Below, piece by piece: positions 27,801-39,420 of a stretch of DNA of 64,000 bases (position 1 is its first letter; every line of letters begins with the position of its first letter). The notes below the pieces were generated by a model. It was given only the letters and a program-made list of their open reading frames with translations, ran no database searches and was not told the origin of the DNA. The stretch comes from Liolophura sinensis (taxonomy: Eukaryota > Mollusca > Polyplacophora > Chitonida > Chitonidae): positions 18,543,570 through 18,607,569 of the forward strand of contig NC_088300.1 in the NCBI RefSeq assembly GCF_032854445.1, in the 5' to 3' direction. Made by a program: the position numbers and the translations under genes.

Positions 27801-30800
27801 ATTCTGGAGGCCCAAATTTAAGACTGACATGATGCATTCTGCCATATTTGTCCAGCTTTGTCCTGATGTACACCTTGCTGCAATGAGCATGTCTAGATCA
27901 AACTTTGTGAACAGATGAATAAGTGAGCATTTTACACTTTCTAAATTATTTCTTTGATCTGTTCCACCATCTGAAAATTTGAGTAAATCTTTCGTGTTGA
28001 CTCCACTGTGCCAAGCTGCTGCTCAAGAGCAACAGCGTGCCTGAATTGACCTGAAGGCTGAAACACTGCGTCGTTTAGCACGACAGACACTTCACTGAAG
28101 GATTTACTGACTTCATCAGGTATGTCTACTTTTAAACACACAACTGGTGTTAAACTGCCTTTGTGGTTCACACCATGGTCCAGTGCGGATATTGTGGTAT
28201 TGACTGGTGCCTCGGACCCCTGTGGACATCAGTAAACCTGGCTCCTTAAGTGGAATCTTTGGTTTGTCGTCACACCTGAGAAAAACACACAGCTCCCCCA
28301 AGGCAACAGACAGACATTTCATATACTTCAAAAGAACAGCGCAATAATGGTCATCCGGATGATGGGCATGCAACTGCCTTCTCTGTATTTTATATTGAAC
28401 ATCAAAACACTCTGTAAAGTTTAAAGCTGAGTGTAACATAGACGTTGCTTGGAGTGAACTGAAGACAAACCAGGGCAGATGATGGTATTTCTGTTCCCTC
28501 TGGACATAGGTCCTTGGCTTGCTGTATCAAAACTTTCAATGAAATAAAACTCATATATAAAACTCAACATGTGCCAAACGTATAGTAGAAATTAATCATA
28601 TCAATTACTTATTCATTCTTTCTGCGATTAAAATTGACACTAACCCTGCAGAGGTATAGCTTGAAAAAAAAACAATACAGCAAACAAGTACACTGAGAAT
28701 GAGGAAATCGAACTATATAAACGATGCAGGTTGAAATATCTGTCTGGCAGTTAGGCTACACTGAACCCAAAGATTTCTGGCTTGATACCAGAAACTGATG
28801 ATGACTTAGGTATGGAAAACAAGTTTCACATTCAGGAGCTAATGTAATACAGTAAGATTCTTAAAAAGCCATATAATTATCCATAAAATCTTAAAATGTA
28901 TGAAAAATTGAAATTCGTGCAAAACTTTAGGGAATTATGGTATTAAAAAAGGAACATAAATGTTAAATAGTGTTAAAACTATGAACAAACCACAGAAAAT
29001 CTGTTTTTGCCTCACTTAAAAGCATGAAAATGTTCTGAAGGATAGTTAAATATTAAAGAGAAAAAATACATGTAAAAATAATGAATCTTTCATAGCTATG
29101 CAAAAGAAGCTAGACAGAATAAAAAATAAATATAATCATGCTTGTAGGTAAACGTTGCTAAATGTTGAGTTAGACAGCTGAATGTGGATGGTGCTAAATT
29201 AAACAATGATAAATGTTGATGTTAATTTTGTCACAGCAGGGAGTCCATTGGGTGATGTCTCTGGGGTTCAGTGACATATTTTTTTTTCAAGACACACAGT
29301 ACTTTGCTGATACATACAGGAAGAATTCAGGCAAGGGAAAAAAATACATTACCATGAACTGGATCTGAAATTGAAATAAAAAACAAAAATAAATTTCAAA
29401 GTGTAAACCATCAGATATACAATATTCAGCACTGATATACCTGCTAAACAGGTAAAATAAGGTACACTTTAGTTGTATACTGCCAGTATTAGTACTAAGA
29501 TAAGGGTGTTATTACATTCCAAAATCTGTTTAAAAAACTTCAAGTACTAAGTTCATATAAAGAAATGAACCCCACAAAAACAAGCTAACAAAACAAATTG
29601 CACACATCTGGGTACTGACCATTAAGGCTTAGCAACATATATAAAGTGATGAAAGTAAACCCCACCTGTCAATGTCCTGTGGGCCATGATGGGGTGGTCA
29701 GTGTCAGATTCAGCCAGCGACCTGGGTTTAATTACAAGTGGGGCCACGGCAAGGAATTAAGAAATTGTCAGTGACTTGCCAAAGATCGGTACTTTACCCC
29801 GGTTTCTTTTGGAGGTTTCCTCCACCTACTCTTGAGAGAGGAGTAAAACAACAATCTGTCTGTCAGTCACTGTCTCCTAAAGTTTATACCTGAATCTCTG
29901 CCAGAGTCCTGTATTAAACTGTGAGTACCCAAGCGTACTTGTATTCCGTAAAGAATAAACAGAAATAAACAAAAACACAGACTAACAAACAATGTTTGTG
30001 TACAAAAACAAGCAGAACTTGGAACAAACCTGGGTTGAGTAACCACCTATTGAATCAGCTACAGCTACCGAGAAACTACATCCTTCTCGTCTTTCCAATT
30101 CGATTACATCATTAAACAGTATGTCCTTGTCTGATAATTTTTCGCTGGTCATCCCAGAGCTTAACAAAAAAAATAATCAATTAAAAATACCACAAGAATG
30201 TAAGTCAAGAAAATGAATCTTTGAAAAACATGATCCAAATGTTCAAACAAACGAAAGCAATAAATAAATAAAAGGAGAAATCAAGTATTTTATGAACTGG
30301 TGACACTTAGACAAGAAAACTGCAACAGATAGGAGCTTGGGTACGACAAGGACAGGAATGAAGTCTAAAATGTTCAGGAATAAAATAGTGTGGGCCTACC
30401 AGTACCTGGACACTTTTGTAGAAGGCAGCCTTTTTTCTTTGTCCATCAGAACATCAAACGCCGTTCTAGACGTGACCTCCAATGCGTCGGTAATTTCAGG
30501 TGCGCCGTTGCAAGTACACTTAAAGTGTATAAACCGTATATTGAAGAATTTGACTGCTGAAAACACCGGAGTTGTAAGATCGACTATGTCGATCCACGGT
30601 CCATCTTTCGTGGATGAACAAGACAACGATGATAAACTGAGTTCTTCCGGATCGTGAAGCGTTTGTATAAGCTCTTTAAAAGTCTGAGACTCGCTGACAT
30701 TAACAAACAGGCGCTTGGCCGTCTTATTTTTCCCGCATCGGTCGACAAGTGCGCATAACAGCACCATTTTGTCTAATCCACAACACAAGGACCAATCAGA

Positions 30801-33374
30801 CTCGTAACTTTCTCTCCCGGAATACGCGAATTTGTGCGGAAGCCAAATGACGGAATACTACCGAGTTCACCGAAGCGATATTCGCATATTTGCACAACAC
30901 AGATCAGACGGGAAAGGGAACAGGACAAAACTTTCAAATAAAATTATTTTATAAAAATAATTAGAATTGGAGGAAAAAATAGGGTTGGTCGGGTGGCCGG
31001 AAACTCAACATATTTTTTTTTAGGCCTAACATGAATATGAACTTAGCAACACTATGGCCAAGCACTCTGACATAAGATGATGTTATTAAAATATGATCCA
31101 AACCTAAAGTGATGGACGTCATTCTGGGAATATTCCAGTGATCTTATTCTCTCCACTTCCACTGAATCCATGCCTTATTTTGCTCAGGCACTGAGTACTT
31201 GACTGAGGACACATCACGTCTGTCACCAGTATTGCGTGCATAGTGAGGCATATAACTGACTTGTTCATATGAAGATGAAACAGTACCCCGTGAATAACAA
31301 ACAGATAACAAAAATTAATTAAGTGCAAGTGAGATTAGCAGAAGAGCAGCCCCGAGTCATTCCTTCTCTATTTCAGTGTGGAGTCTAGATTTCTCCATGT
31401 TCTCTTTCATTTTAACATTGGTTTAACATTATCTAGTATAATGTTAATCACGCCATGCAATGTCACAAATGACAACCATTCATCCACAAAGAAGCCTGTT
31501 AGACTTTGTCCAGGTACATGTTAAGTGGTATGGTTCATAACGTGTGTCAGGTGGTCGCCTACGGCTACACATGTACATTCCACTAGCACATGTACCTCAC
31601 ATGTACATTTAATAAAAGCTTACAGTAAAGTCTAAGTATATCTATACACAGAAACCAGTCCTGCACACCTTTACCTGGTCAAGTTGTTATAACAGTCAAA
31701 CTATATGCTGTAAGAGGCACACTGTATGTTTGGAGACCAGAGGTCAAAGGTGACATGGCCTGATGCATGAATCAGGTGATATGTTATAGAGCTCCTGCCA
31801 GCCTACCTAGTTGATTACCTCATACACCACACCTTGGTTAAGTATTTAAAAAGCGGCTAACAAAGCTGAGTAATTCAGTCAGTCCTGACGAGAAAGGGAC
31901 TTGGTTGTTCAAAAACCCTATTAACAATTAAGACTATACTTAATTGTGGGAAAAAATGAGTTTGATATTGGCATACATGTACTTTGACATTAAAGAGTGT
32001 CTCGATACTTTGCTTTTATCCTTTAAAGTCTTTAAAGCAAACATTCAAATCATGTTCAAACTGCAGATCCAAAAGTACAATATAAATTATGATAATAATG
32101 ACAGCTATGAGCTTAATAAGACAGGAAAGATGAAAAAAAAAAATGGCAATTCAAATACAGAGGATTAAATTGTCCATGGAGTTATACCTAAGTGACAAGT
32201 TTATGTTTTGTGAATTTCCCATAATAAGCAGCATAAATATTAGGCCAAAATTAAAATATTGTTTGTGCATATGTGGTTGATGTTTAGGTGATGCAGAAAA
32301 AAAAAGTCAGAGTGTCAATTTCCTGTCATTTTAAAACTATCTGCCACTTTATAGGTTTACTTCACTCAAACATTAGCTGTCAAAACAACATTTTTGACCA
32401 CCTTTGTGTGCTGAGCTGTTCTATAGATTGGAATGATTAAATAACATTGTGATGTTTTTACATGATATCATGATATCACACTCTCAATAGACATTAGTGT
32501 CTACCTGCTTAAGATTAATGAGATTTTCTGAGGAAATATCGATTAAAGGTCAGTGTCAATACAGGGTAACTGAATACAGATACAATGTCATAATAGAGTG
32601 CACATGTTGTCCAGGCTAAGGATGGCAGTAAATATAAGCCACCCTTAAACCGGATTTTAAAAACGACCTTAAAACGATCAGCTAAAAAAAAAAAAATTAA
32701 ATGAAATAAAATAATTTGACATCTGAAAAAAGAATTTCGGTCGGGGCCTTTTTGAGAGTCGCGTAACATCAAACATATAAAACTGTAATTTTGGCCTTAC
32801 AATGACATCCATCTCAGAAATCTGTGAGTTTACCAAGAGGACGTTTTCCTTAATGGTAGTCATGCTGTTACACTAAAACCACGCGTCTTACATTCAAGGC
32901 ATGTGTGTAGCCGCGTAGTGGAGTATGAAGAGGGAATGCAGAAGTTTGATGTTGCAAAAGTCATGCAGGCGAGTAGCCACGCAGTGGAGTATGAAGAGGG
33001 AACAAAGAAGTTTGATGTTACAGAAGTCATGCTGTTACACTAAAACCATGCGTCTTACTTTCAAAGCAGGCGTGTAGCCGCACAGTGGAGTATGAAGAGG
33101 GAACACAGAAGTTTGATGTTGCAAAAGTCATGATGTTACACTAAAACCATGCGTCTTACACTCAAAGCATGCATGTAGCTGCGCAGTGGAGTATGAAGAG
33201 GGAACACAGAAGTTTGATGTGTAAAAGCAAAGTAATAGGCAGATTAACCCGGGTCATCTTAAGCATGGGCAATATATGGACAGTGTAAATAAGCTATGAA
33301 TTAGAAAAAAATGTATGCAAAATTTAACTTACTAACACGGGAACTGTTTGACTTACCTTTCGAGGACTAGGCAT
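18891..33374 (-). CDS. LBR: Lamin B receptor (RS region plus sterol C14-reductase-like membrane domain)
   Basis: Inner nuclear membrane protein that binds lamin B and chromatin and carries a sterol Delta14-reductase domain. Coding exons in transcript order: 33357-33374 (MPSPRK, in exon 33357-33390), then 23821-24135, 23339-23494, 22680-22866, 21945-22138, 21199-21422, 20638-20806, 19909-19989, 19441-19563, 18891-19051. Exon 23821-24135 encodes an Arg/Ser-rich stretch followed by a basic, phosphorylatable linker. The next exons give the first membrane helices. The sterol-reductase signatures are intact: [64 protein letters not shown] and the C-terminal [14 protein letters not shown]. The N-terminal Tudor exon(s) expected between 24.1 and 33.3 kb were not found. 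Exon 21945-22138 is one base short for a continuous frame (see findings). The RS region favours LBR over TM7SF2. Confidence 0.9.
24473..24486. repeat. Poly(C) run of about 14
   Basis: Uninterrupted C run in an LBR intron followed by TCGCCAAAAAAGG. G-rich on the minus (transcribed) strand, so it could fold as a quadruplex; also a site where the base count may be unreliable. Confidence 0.85.
25018..25100. repeat. TA/CA microsatellite tract
   Basis: Mixed TATA, ATACATAC and ACACAC runs in the LBR intron, continuing in weaker form to about 25230. Confidence 0.8.
26366..26550 (-). mobile_element. SINE family B fragment
   Basis: Shares with the 4601 copy the block from CCGAAGGCAAGTAA through CAACCAGTCGTTGCACCATC to ACCCAGGATTGATCCTGGAT. 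It breaks off inside the tRNA-like head and lacks the distal half. Confidence 0.8.
26706..26850 (-). mobile_element. SINE family A fragment (tail half)
   Basis: Contains GATTGGTGTTTTATGCCGTA, the CAGCATTATGATGGGAGGAA core and AACCCACGACCATTCGC, then stops. The tRNA-like head is absent. Confidence 0.85.
26880..26980 (-). mobile_element. tRNA-like SINE head, unassigned family
   Basis: On the minus strand it reads GGAGGCGGTGATCTAGTGGG, an A-box-like start, followed by a conserved-looking stretch with CTGGAGATCTGGGTAAG. Single copy here, so only a candidate. Confidence 0.35.
27084..30767 (-). pseudogene. Nested member of an uncharacterised multi-copy invertebrate protein family (zinc-ribbon C terminus), apparently broken
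   Basis: Lies wholly inside the long first LBR intron, same strand. Two N-terminal exons splice cleanly: 30406-30767 (start [19 protein letters not shown], ending in [14 protein letters not shown]) and 30030-30159 ([17 protein letters not shown]), joined in phase. Downstream, 27084-28545 has no clear introns and carries blocks I associate with a dispersed protein family in mollusc and cnidarian genomes: [94 protein letters not shown] and a terminal Cys-rich part, PYYSSD...CCFCGTD...CAAC, ending at 27084. About three frame breaks suggest a decayed copy, although sequence error is possible. The expected segment between 28.5 and 30.0 kb was not found. Function unknown; a mobile-element origin is possible but not shown. 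Confidence 0.6.
29660..29955 (+). mobile_element. tRNA-like SINE candidate in the nested-gene region
   Basis: Begins with a degenerate tRNA-like segment (ATGGGGTGGTCAGTGTCAG, then a B-box-like CCTGGGTTTAATTAC) and runs on through CTTTTGGAGGTTTCCTCCAC. Resembles generic invertebrate tRNA-SINE layout; no other copy in the window. Confidence 0.35.
30768..30930 (-). promoter_or_regulatory. Possible promoter of the nested gene
   Basis: Directly upstream of the nested start codon on the minus strand. It contains a CCAAT box (ACCAATCAG on plus) and short near-repeats around ATATTCGCATATTTGCA, and is locally richer in CpG than the surrounding intron. Suggestive only. Confidence 0.3.
32900..33228. 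repeat. 101-bp tandem repeat, about 3.5 copies
   Basis: The block AGTGGAGTATGAAGAGGGAA followed by CAGAAGTTTGATGTT recurs at about 32920, 32986, 33087 and 33188. The first interval is 66 bp and the others 101 bp, so one copy is internally deleted. It lies in the LBR intron just inside the first coding exon. Confidence 0.9.
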
Positions 33375-35249
33375 GCTTGATGAGGAGAGCCTGAAGGAGA
33401 AAAGGAAGCATGTTAAAAAATAAAGTAATATTCATGTAAATAAAAATTAGAAAAAATAATGAACGCCTTTCAATTATGACTCTTCAAACATTTGTATTGG
33501 CCATTTATTTGTCTGCGGCAACCAGTAAATCTACTACAGAAACCATGTTTTTCAATACGATGCTTTATATCCATGAATTTGAAAATGTCGCGTGAAACTA
33601 CATGTATGAATAGAAACTATGTAAGATTTTGCACAAAGAGCAGCCCAGACTATAACTGTTATAATAATGCAGATACAGCCATTTATCTAAAACATCAATG
33701 CTACCAGATGTATCAATTTTAAAGACTGATAATGTGAGTAAAGATACTAAATTTACTTCAGTAAGTAAACTTTTACATTTCAACATGTCATACATTTGTA
33801 GGTGTGAAGCATCTTGGTCAACTGTAGTGGCCTAAGCTTGCCGTTGATTGGTTTAAAATGCATGACCTACGTGGAGGGAGGGAAACAAAACAGCAGCGAA
33901 AAGCTGCATGAAATAAGCCGTATCTGCCTCATTTATTATTTTTTCATTCAGAGTAGAATAGATCTTAACACCTTTATCTTGGTGTTCATTGTGTAACTCA
34001 ATATCACTGAACCTTGTTTCGTACCTAGAGCTATTCAATCAACAGTCTGAGTTGCATTCACATACAAATACTTTGTGTCAATATGCCAGATCTCACTGTC
34101 AGGTGTATAAATAAAAAAAAAGTGCTTTCTTGTACGCATTTTCAACAGTAATTTGAATGTTTTAGAGCACAGGCATTCCTGAAATTGATATTGCTACAAG
34201 AGCTAAAAGATAGCAAAAAAAAAAACACCTGCAAACGAAACTTAACAAAACTATACCAATTTGCAGTGGGTTGCTAGGTTATGCAACAAACTTGTCAGGC
34301 TGTCCACAATTATCAGACTGTGTAGTGTGAGAAATTCATTGAAGTAGAGTAACATCTTATAAATGCCTTGAAGACCAACCATGAATAGGTAGACAGCTGG
34401 ACAAGTAATCAAGAACTTTAAGAAATTGACAACTCCAATTCACACCTGAATTTACACATTAATCTCAGTTTATAGTAATGAGTACTATATATCACATTTA
34501 TACTTAGCCCTGAAAAAAAGCAAGACTTTTTTCATTTTCACTTTTGTTAAGTCTTCAAAAATCTATTTAACAGCACATAATCCATACTCATCAGCCCTCA
34601 TGCCATGGTTGCTTCGTCCTATTAAGTTAATAACAAAGGTCTTTATACTGAGTTTCCATGAAACTTCACTTAGAACTTTATCTTGAAATCATTGCTTCAC
34701 ACATGTATTCCATCCTTCAAAACTAACAGAAACGTTACTTTTTTCTGACAGCGAATATGCCACATTAAACAATATACTCAGTAAAAAAAAATATAACATT
34801 TGCTTCAGATGCCTTCTCTGTTATGCTTGCATTGTCATTTAGCACAATGAAAAATTCGCTTTGTGAGGAAAGCATTTGTTGATATCTTTATGTGGTTTTG
34901 GGCAACTGCATGCGTCACGACCGGTAAAGAGGGCAAAATAAGAATACAGTGAACACCATTAAAAAAAAATCAACACGGTGTCGATATCTAGATATATTTT
35001 ATAACCATGACTGTAACATAGTACACCCACGAAACGCATCGCACAAAGTGTTACAAGCAAAGATGCAAGAGGCGTGAGCAACAGTCTCGGCCCATTTTTC
35101 CGCAGAACTTTGCACAAAAGTCCTCTTGTGCACCAAGCCCTAGATCTTTATAGGGCGTACCGAAATTAAGATAACATCCAAGCACAGATATATTTAGAGC
35201 AAACGAACGAGGAATGCGTGGAAAATTAACGCAAAATTTACACACTTAC

Positions 35250-35460
35250 GGGAACCTGCTGCCGAAGATTTTCGGAAGACGCCAATGGACGCTTGGCGGG
35301 CTACAATGTCATTGGATGACCTCCTACGTCAGAGGAAGGTTTGCAATATGATTGGTCTGTTTCCGGGTTGTCCTAGATAACGGACGGGGATTTCTCAGCT
35401 GCTTATCTAAGCGAGGCACTCCGGATAATGTGGTCAATGGGCGGACGTGCGCAAGACATA
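35250..35460 (-). promoter_or_regulatory. LBR 5' non-coding exon and promoter
   Basis: On the minus strand a consensus donor (CCC|GTAAGTGTG) ends a probable 5' UTR exon at 35250; its 5' end is probably near 35290. Immediately upstream (35280-35360) are CCAAT-type boxes (GCCAATGG, ATTGGATG, ATTGGTCTG) and a CRE-like TACGTCA, in a locally GC-rich stretch. This would splice to the acceptor at 33390, just before the MPSPRK start. Confidence 0.5.
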
Positions 35461-36230
35461 AAATTAAATCTACAGCCTTCCGTGATCGAATAATTTAAAG
35501 AACAAAACACACATAAATTACAGTTAACACGAATAGGTTATATTTCACATCTAGGGTTTTAATTAGGGCTAGGGCCCTATGTCTAAATAATTATAGGCCT
35601 ATATATATAATGGGTGCAAAAAAGAGTAAGAAGTAAAAGTCGTATGCCTTGATACTGACTGTTCAACTGTGCTATTAACTGAACAGTCACATCACATTAA
35701 GACGGTATACACTTTGTATGGACGATAAATAGACAGTGCCCTGGCTTAACCTTTGGCTGAACCCTCCAGATGCCACATTCTTAACCCCGTCTGCGCCAGG
35801 TGACCATAATAACAATGTTTTGGGCGGTCCATGTGATTGTCATTTAAAGTGGCCCTGGGCTCCCAGTGTACAGGCTTACTTAGGCACCGCGAACAACAGA
35901 CCCCGGAACACATGAGCGTGCAGCATACTAGCGGTCACTTTACACTGGCAATAATAACGAATGTTATGTTTGCTGTTCGCCTGCATTGGTCATGTCTGAT
36001 ATACATGTACCAAAGGTGATGTATATTTATATTTATATTTATATTTTAGAAAAGAAATTTTAAATATTCCGTATGACCTTTGTTCATATTTTTATCGTCT
36101 GAATGTAATAGTTTTGCATGCCCCATCTTCTCCAAATCCTCGATGCCTTGTCTCACCTTGGTGGGATTTAACATCGGAGTTTTCCTGATGATGTAAAAAA
36201 AAAAAAAAAAAAAAAAAAGTTCAAAAATAG

Positions 36231-36430
36231 TTTCCAGATGCTGGGAAAATAAAGTGCCGAGATATTCTCCTGATGCTGGCAAAATAAAGTGCCGAAATAT
36301 TCTCCTGATGCTGGCAAAATAAAGTGCCGAAATATTCTCCTGATGCTGGCAAAATAAAGTGCCGAAATATTCTCCTGATGCTGGCAAAATAAAGTGCCGA
36401 AATATTCTCCTGATGCTGGCAAAATAAAGC
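36231..36430. repeat. 35-bp minisatellite, 6 copies
   Basis: Unit built on CTGATGCTGGCAAAATAAAG then TGCCGAAATATT, at about 36237, 36272, 36307, 36342, 36377 and 36412, almost identical. A run of about 23 A precedes it. All three minus-strand frames stay open across it because 35 is not a multiple of 3. Confidence 0.95.
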
Positions 36431-39231
36431 ACCTAAATTTTGAGTCAAAATGAGCCTTTCTTTTTTCGGGCTGAGTTACACTTCTCGTGTATTACGTTAA
36501 AGTTATCATGGAACACAAGGTTTGAAGACAAGACTCAGTTGATTTTAGATGTGACTTTTATACTCTCAAACAGAAAGTGTGTATACCGTTTTATACACAC
36601 TTGTTGGAGAATAGCCCACGATTCACACAAGATGTATATCACATCATGGAGGTTTATTATACATGTACCTCCATGATCACATGTACACAATTAAATGGGT
36701 GGGTACATAAAGATTCATGGTGTATGCAAGGTTCACATTAATGTTCCTCTGCAAATTTGTTACAATTAATTAATCCTTTTTTTTTTTTTTTTTTTTTACA
36801 CAACTGCTTTTAAAGAGTATGCCTTATAATTGAAAGGCACCTATAGTAAGAGGGCTTCAGTCTAGTGTGTAGTTAATATCATATCGTTGAAATTAACGTT
36901 CATTCATTCTTGTCGAAATGCCGAGGGATGAAATTTTTCCTTTATCCATGCAAAGTAAATGCAATAGTATATATCTGTGAACTGGACCTTTTCCTATTTT
37001 GGATTCAAATCATTTAACGGAGGACTTTTATGGATACACTTAAAATATACACAGGCCTATATATCGACGGAAGATGTGGCTGAGAGCTTTTTATGTCCTG
37101 TTATAGCACTATCATGCTGTGAACAGATAAAGATCACATTGCAGTTTTCCATTTCACTATGAGAGCGTACCTGTGATGTTTTGCTAGTTAAATTACATAA
37201 TATATTATGCCTGTTTGAAATCCAGACAGTAGGTTATTTCAGTGGAAAATGACGGCGTCCAGCTCGTCCACTTATTTATTGATTAACGCTTATCCCAGGC
37301 GAGTTGACGCCAAAGATGCATGTACGAAGTAAGAATTAACATTTTTCGACCGGTCATTTCTTCACCAGATGTATATTTAGTGTTCGATTTGAAAAATTCG
37401 GTGAAATATCACCGATGAACGAGAAGAGGGTATGCCGCTTTCGTTACTTTCAAGATGGACGGTGAGAGACCTTCTGGTTATTATACTATATCCTAGAGGG
37501 TACCATATATTTTACCATATTTTATTTTGTTCTATATATATAATGGTCGGTTCCTTGCATGAGCCTGCAATAGAAGTCTCCTCTCGGTTAATGTATAATA
37601 TATTTCTTGCATGGAATGATCGATATGTAAGCTCTACCACTTACCCGGAAAAAACCATGCCATATAGTGAAATTTCCGAGGAAAATAGATGCACCTGCAT
37701 ATACAAATATCATGAATCTATGCGTGGTATATACCAGCGGTCAAATAGGACGTTCCGGGTAAATAATAGAAAGGCCAATTTCCAAAACTACGTTAAGCTC
37801 AAATTAACACCAAATAAAGAAATAAGAAATATATACAGTACGAAATTATAGCAAGGGGTCATTTACAGAGAAGCAGCTAACACCTTTCAATGATGTTGAA
37901 AAGACGCAAGGAATGATCTAAGCAGTGAAATGAACATGATGATCAGTATTCAAATAGTATAGCATGCTATAGTAGTCTATATGTTGTAAATAATCTAAGT
38001 ATGTTTCTCAGTTGCGCTTTCATTGTAACGATTCATACATACAAATCATTATATATGCGGCGATCTAATTCAACACGACGAATGTATATATACAGCTCCT
38101 AGCCCAGGGCAAAGCGGAATTAGACACAATCATGAAGCAGAGAGCCAGAGGTTCTTACAAGATAATTATACTCATGGTATATAAAAATTAAGAAACATTG
38201 AGGGAAGGTGCTTGATGGAATAACTTATACTCACCTAGCTGCTTTGCAGTAATACCTCGTGACGTTCATTGAAATCATAACACACGGGATCTAACAAATG
38301 CTGTACAGTGTGAGATAGGAACACGCCTGCACGCCATATGCAAGAGCTTAAGTTACAATCCAAATAAAATACAAAGTCAAAATTGAAACTATCGATAATT
38401 GTCGCAAAGTTTGTGAGGCAGGAAACCGTTTTGGTCAGGGGGAAAATGTACCATCTGGAAAGTCCGTAGTTTCCTTTAAATCCACCGAAGGATATATAAA
38501 TATATCTTTCACAGCCTTTGCTTCCTTTGTTTAAAACTAGCAGGTCATCAATATACCATTTAGTGAACGAGAAAGATCGGGCCTGGTAAAGATTACTCTT
38601 TAATAATTATTGTGTATAGTGTCGTATTCATACGAGAACAGTTAGGTCAGTGAAAAGGGGGCACCATTTGTATCCATCGGAATATGACGTCCCTGTTACT
38701 AACATAGGCCCAGACAATGAGATATTCAATCAGCTCGATGAACAACAAATCCCATGATTGGTAATCACCCTTATTGTGGAACTGAAGAAGGCTTTGTTGC
38801 CTTTGACGTTAATTTAAACGTGGCAACTTTTATTGAACGTCGAAACAATTAGTGATCAGATGAAATTCTGTCAGTTAAAGGAAACATGAAAGGCTTGGTT
38901 TTTATTTCTTAATACGTAATATATAAAATGGTTTAACATATAAAACTATACGAAAAGGTGTATTAGCTTTCTTCTTGGGGCGTAAAAATAACTTTAAGCT
39001 ATATACACTTTTCTCAAGACACCATGCAGCGGTTAGGCCGGAAAAGAAGTAGCCTGCTGTGATGACATCAACGGTGATAACTGTCAAAACAGCTTTGTTG
39101 CATGGGGAGAGATAGCCTGAACTGAGGGTCCGCATGCATGGATTTATACTGTCCATGTCCAACATTCAAGGGGTATGGGTGTACTTGTAAATGAACTTTA
39201 CCATAAGAATGGGATGTCACCGTAGCCTATA

Positions 39232-39232
39232 A

Positions 39233-39280
<48 letters not shown>
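39232..39280. repeat. (TA)n microsatellite
   Basis: About 24 uninterrupted TA units, 140 bases left of the MITE. Confidence 0.95.
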
Positions 39281-39283
<3 letters not shown>

Positions 39284-39420
39284 CATATGCGCAGCACCCG
39301 CGTTTCTCAGACGGATTAGAACGACCAGACTTATATGAAATGACCTGTTCTCTATACATTGTTTCTGAATCAAACCATGTAATCGACGTAATATGTTATA
39401 CTAGCCCCAAGTATGACATA

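Noticed and set aside
29354-29365. 12-bp minus-strand microexon candidate (acceptor TTTCAG, donor GTAATG)
   Set aside because: Too short to support without transcript evidence.
31684-31716. 33-bp segment with good acceptor and donor on the minus strand in the LBR intron
   Set aside because: No open frame in any phase; could only be a non-coding exon and there is no other support.
32515-32772. Minus-strand frame with LYYD resembling part of a Tudor domain for LBR
   Set aside because: Lacks the rest of the Tudor pattern, ends in a stop with no in-frame donor, and follows a poly(T) tract; resemblance too weak.
36046-36448. Three overlapping minus-strand open frames of 75-128 codons
   Set aside because: They are the three frames of the 35-bp minisatellite plus a poly(A) run, not evidence of a gene.
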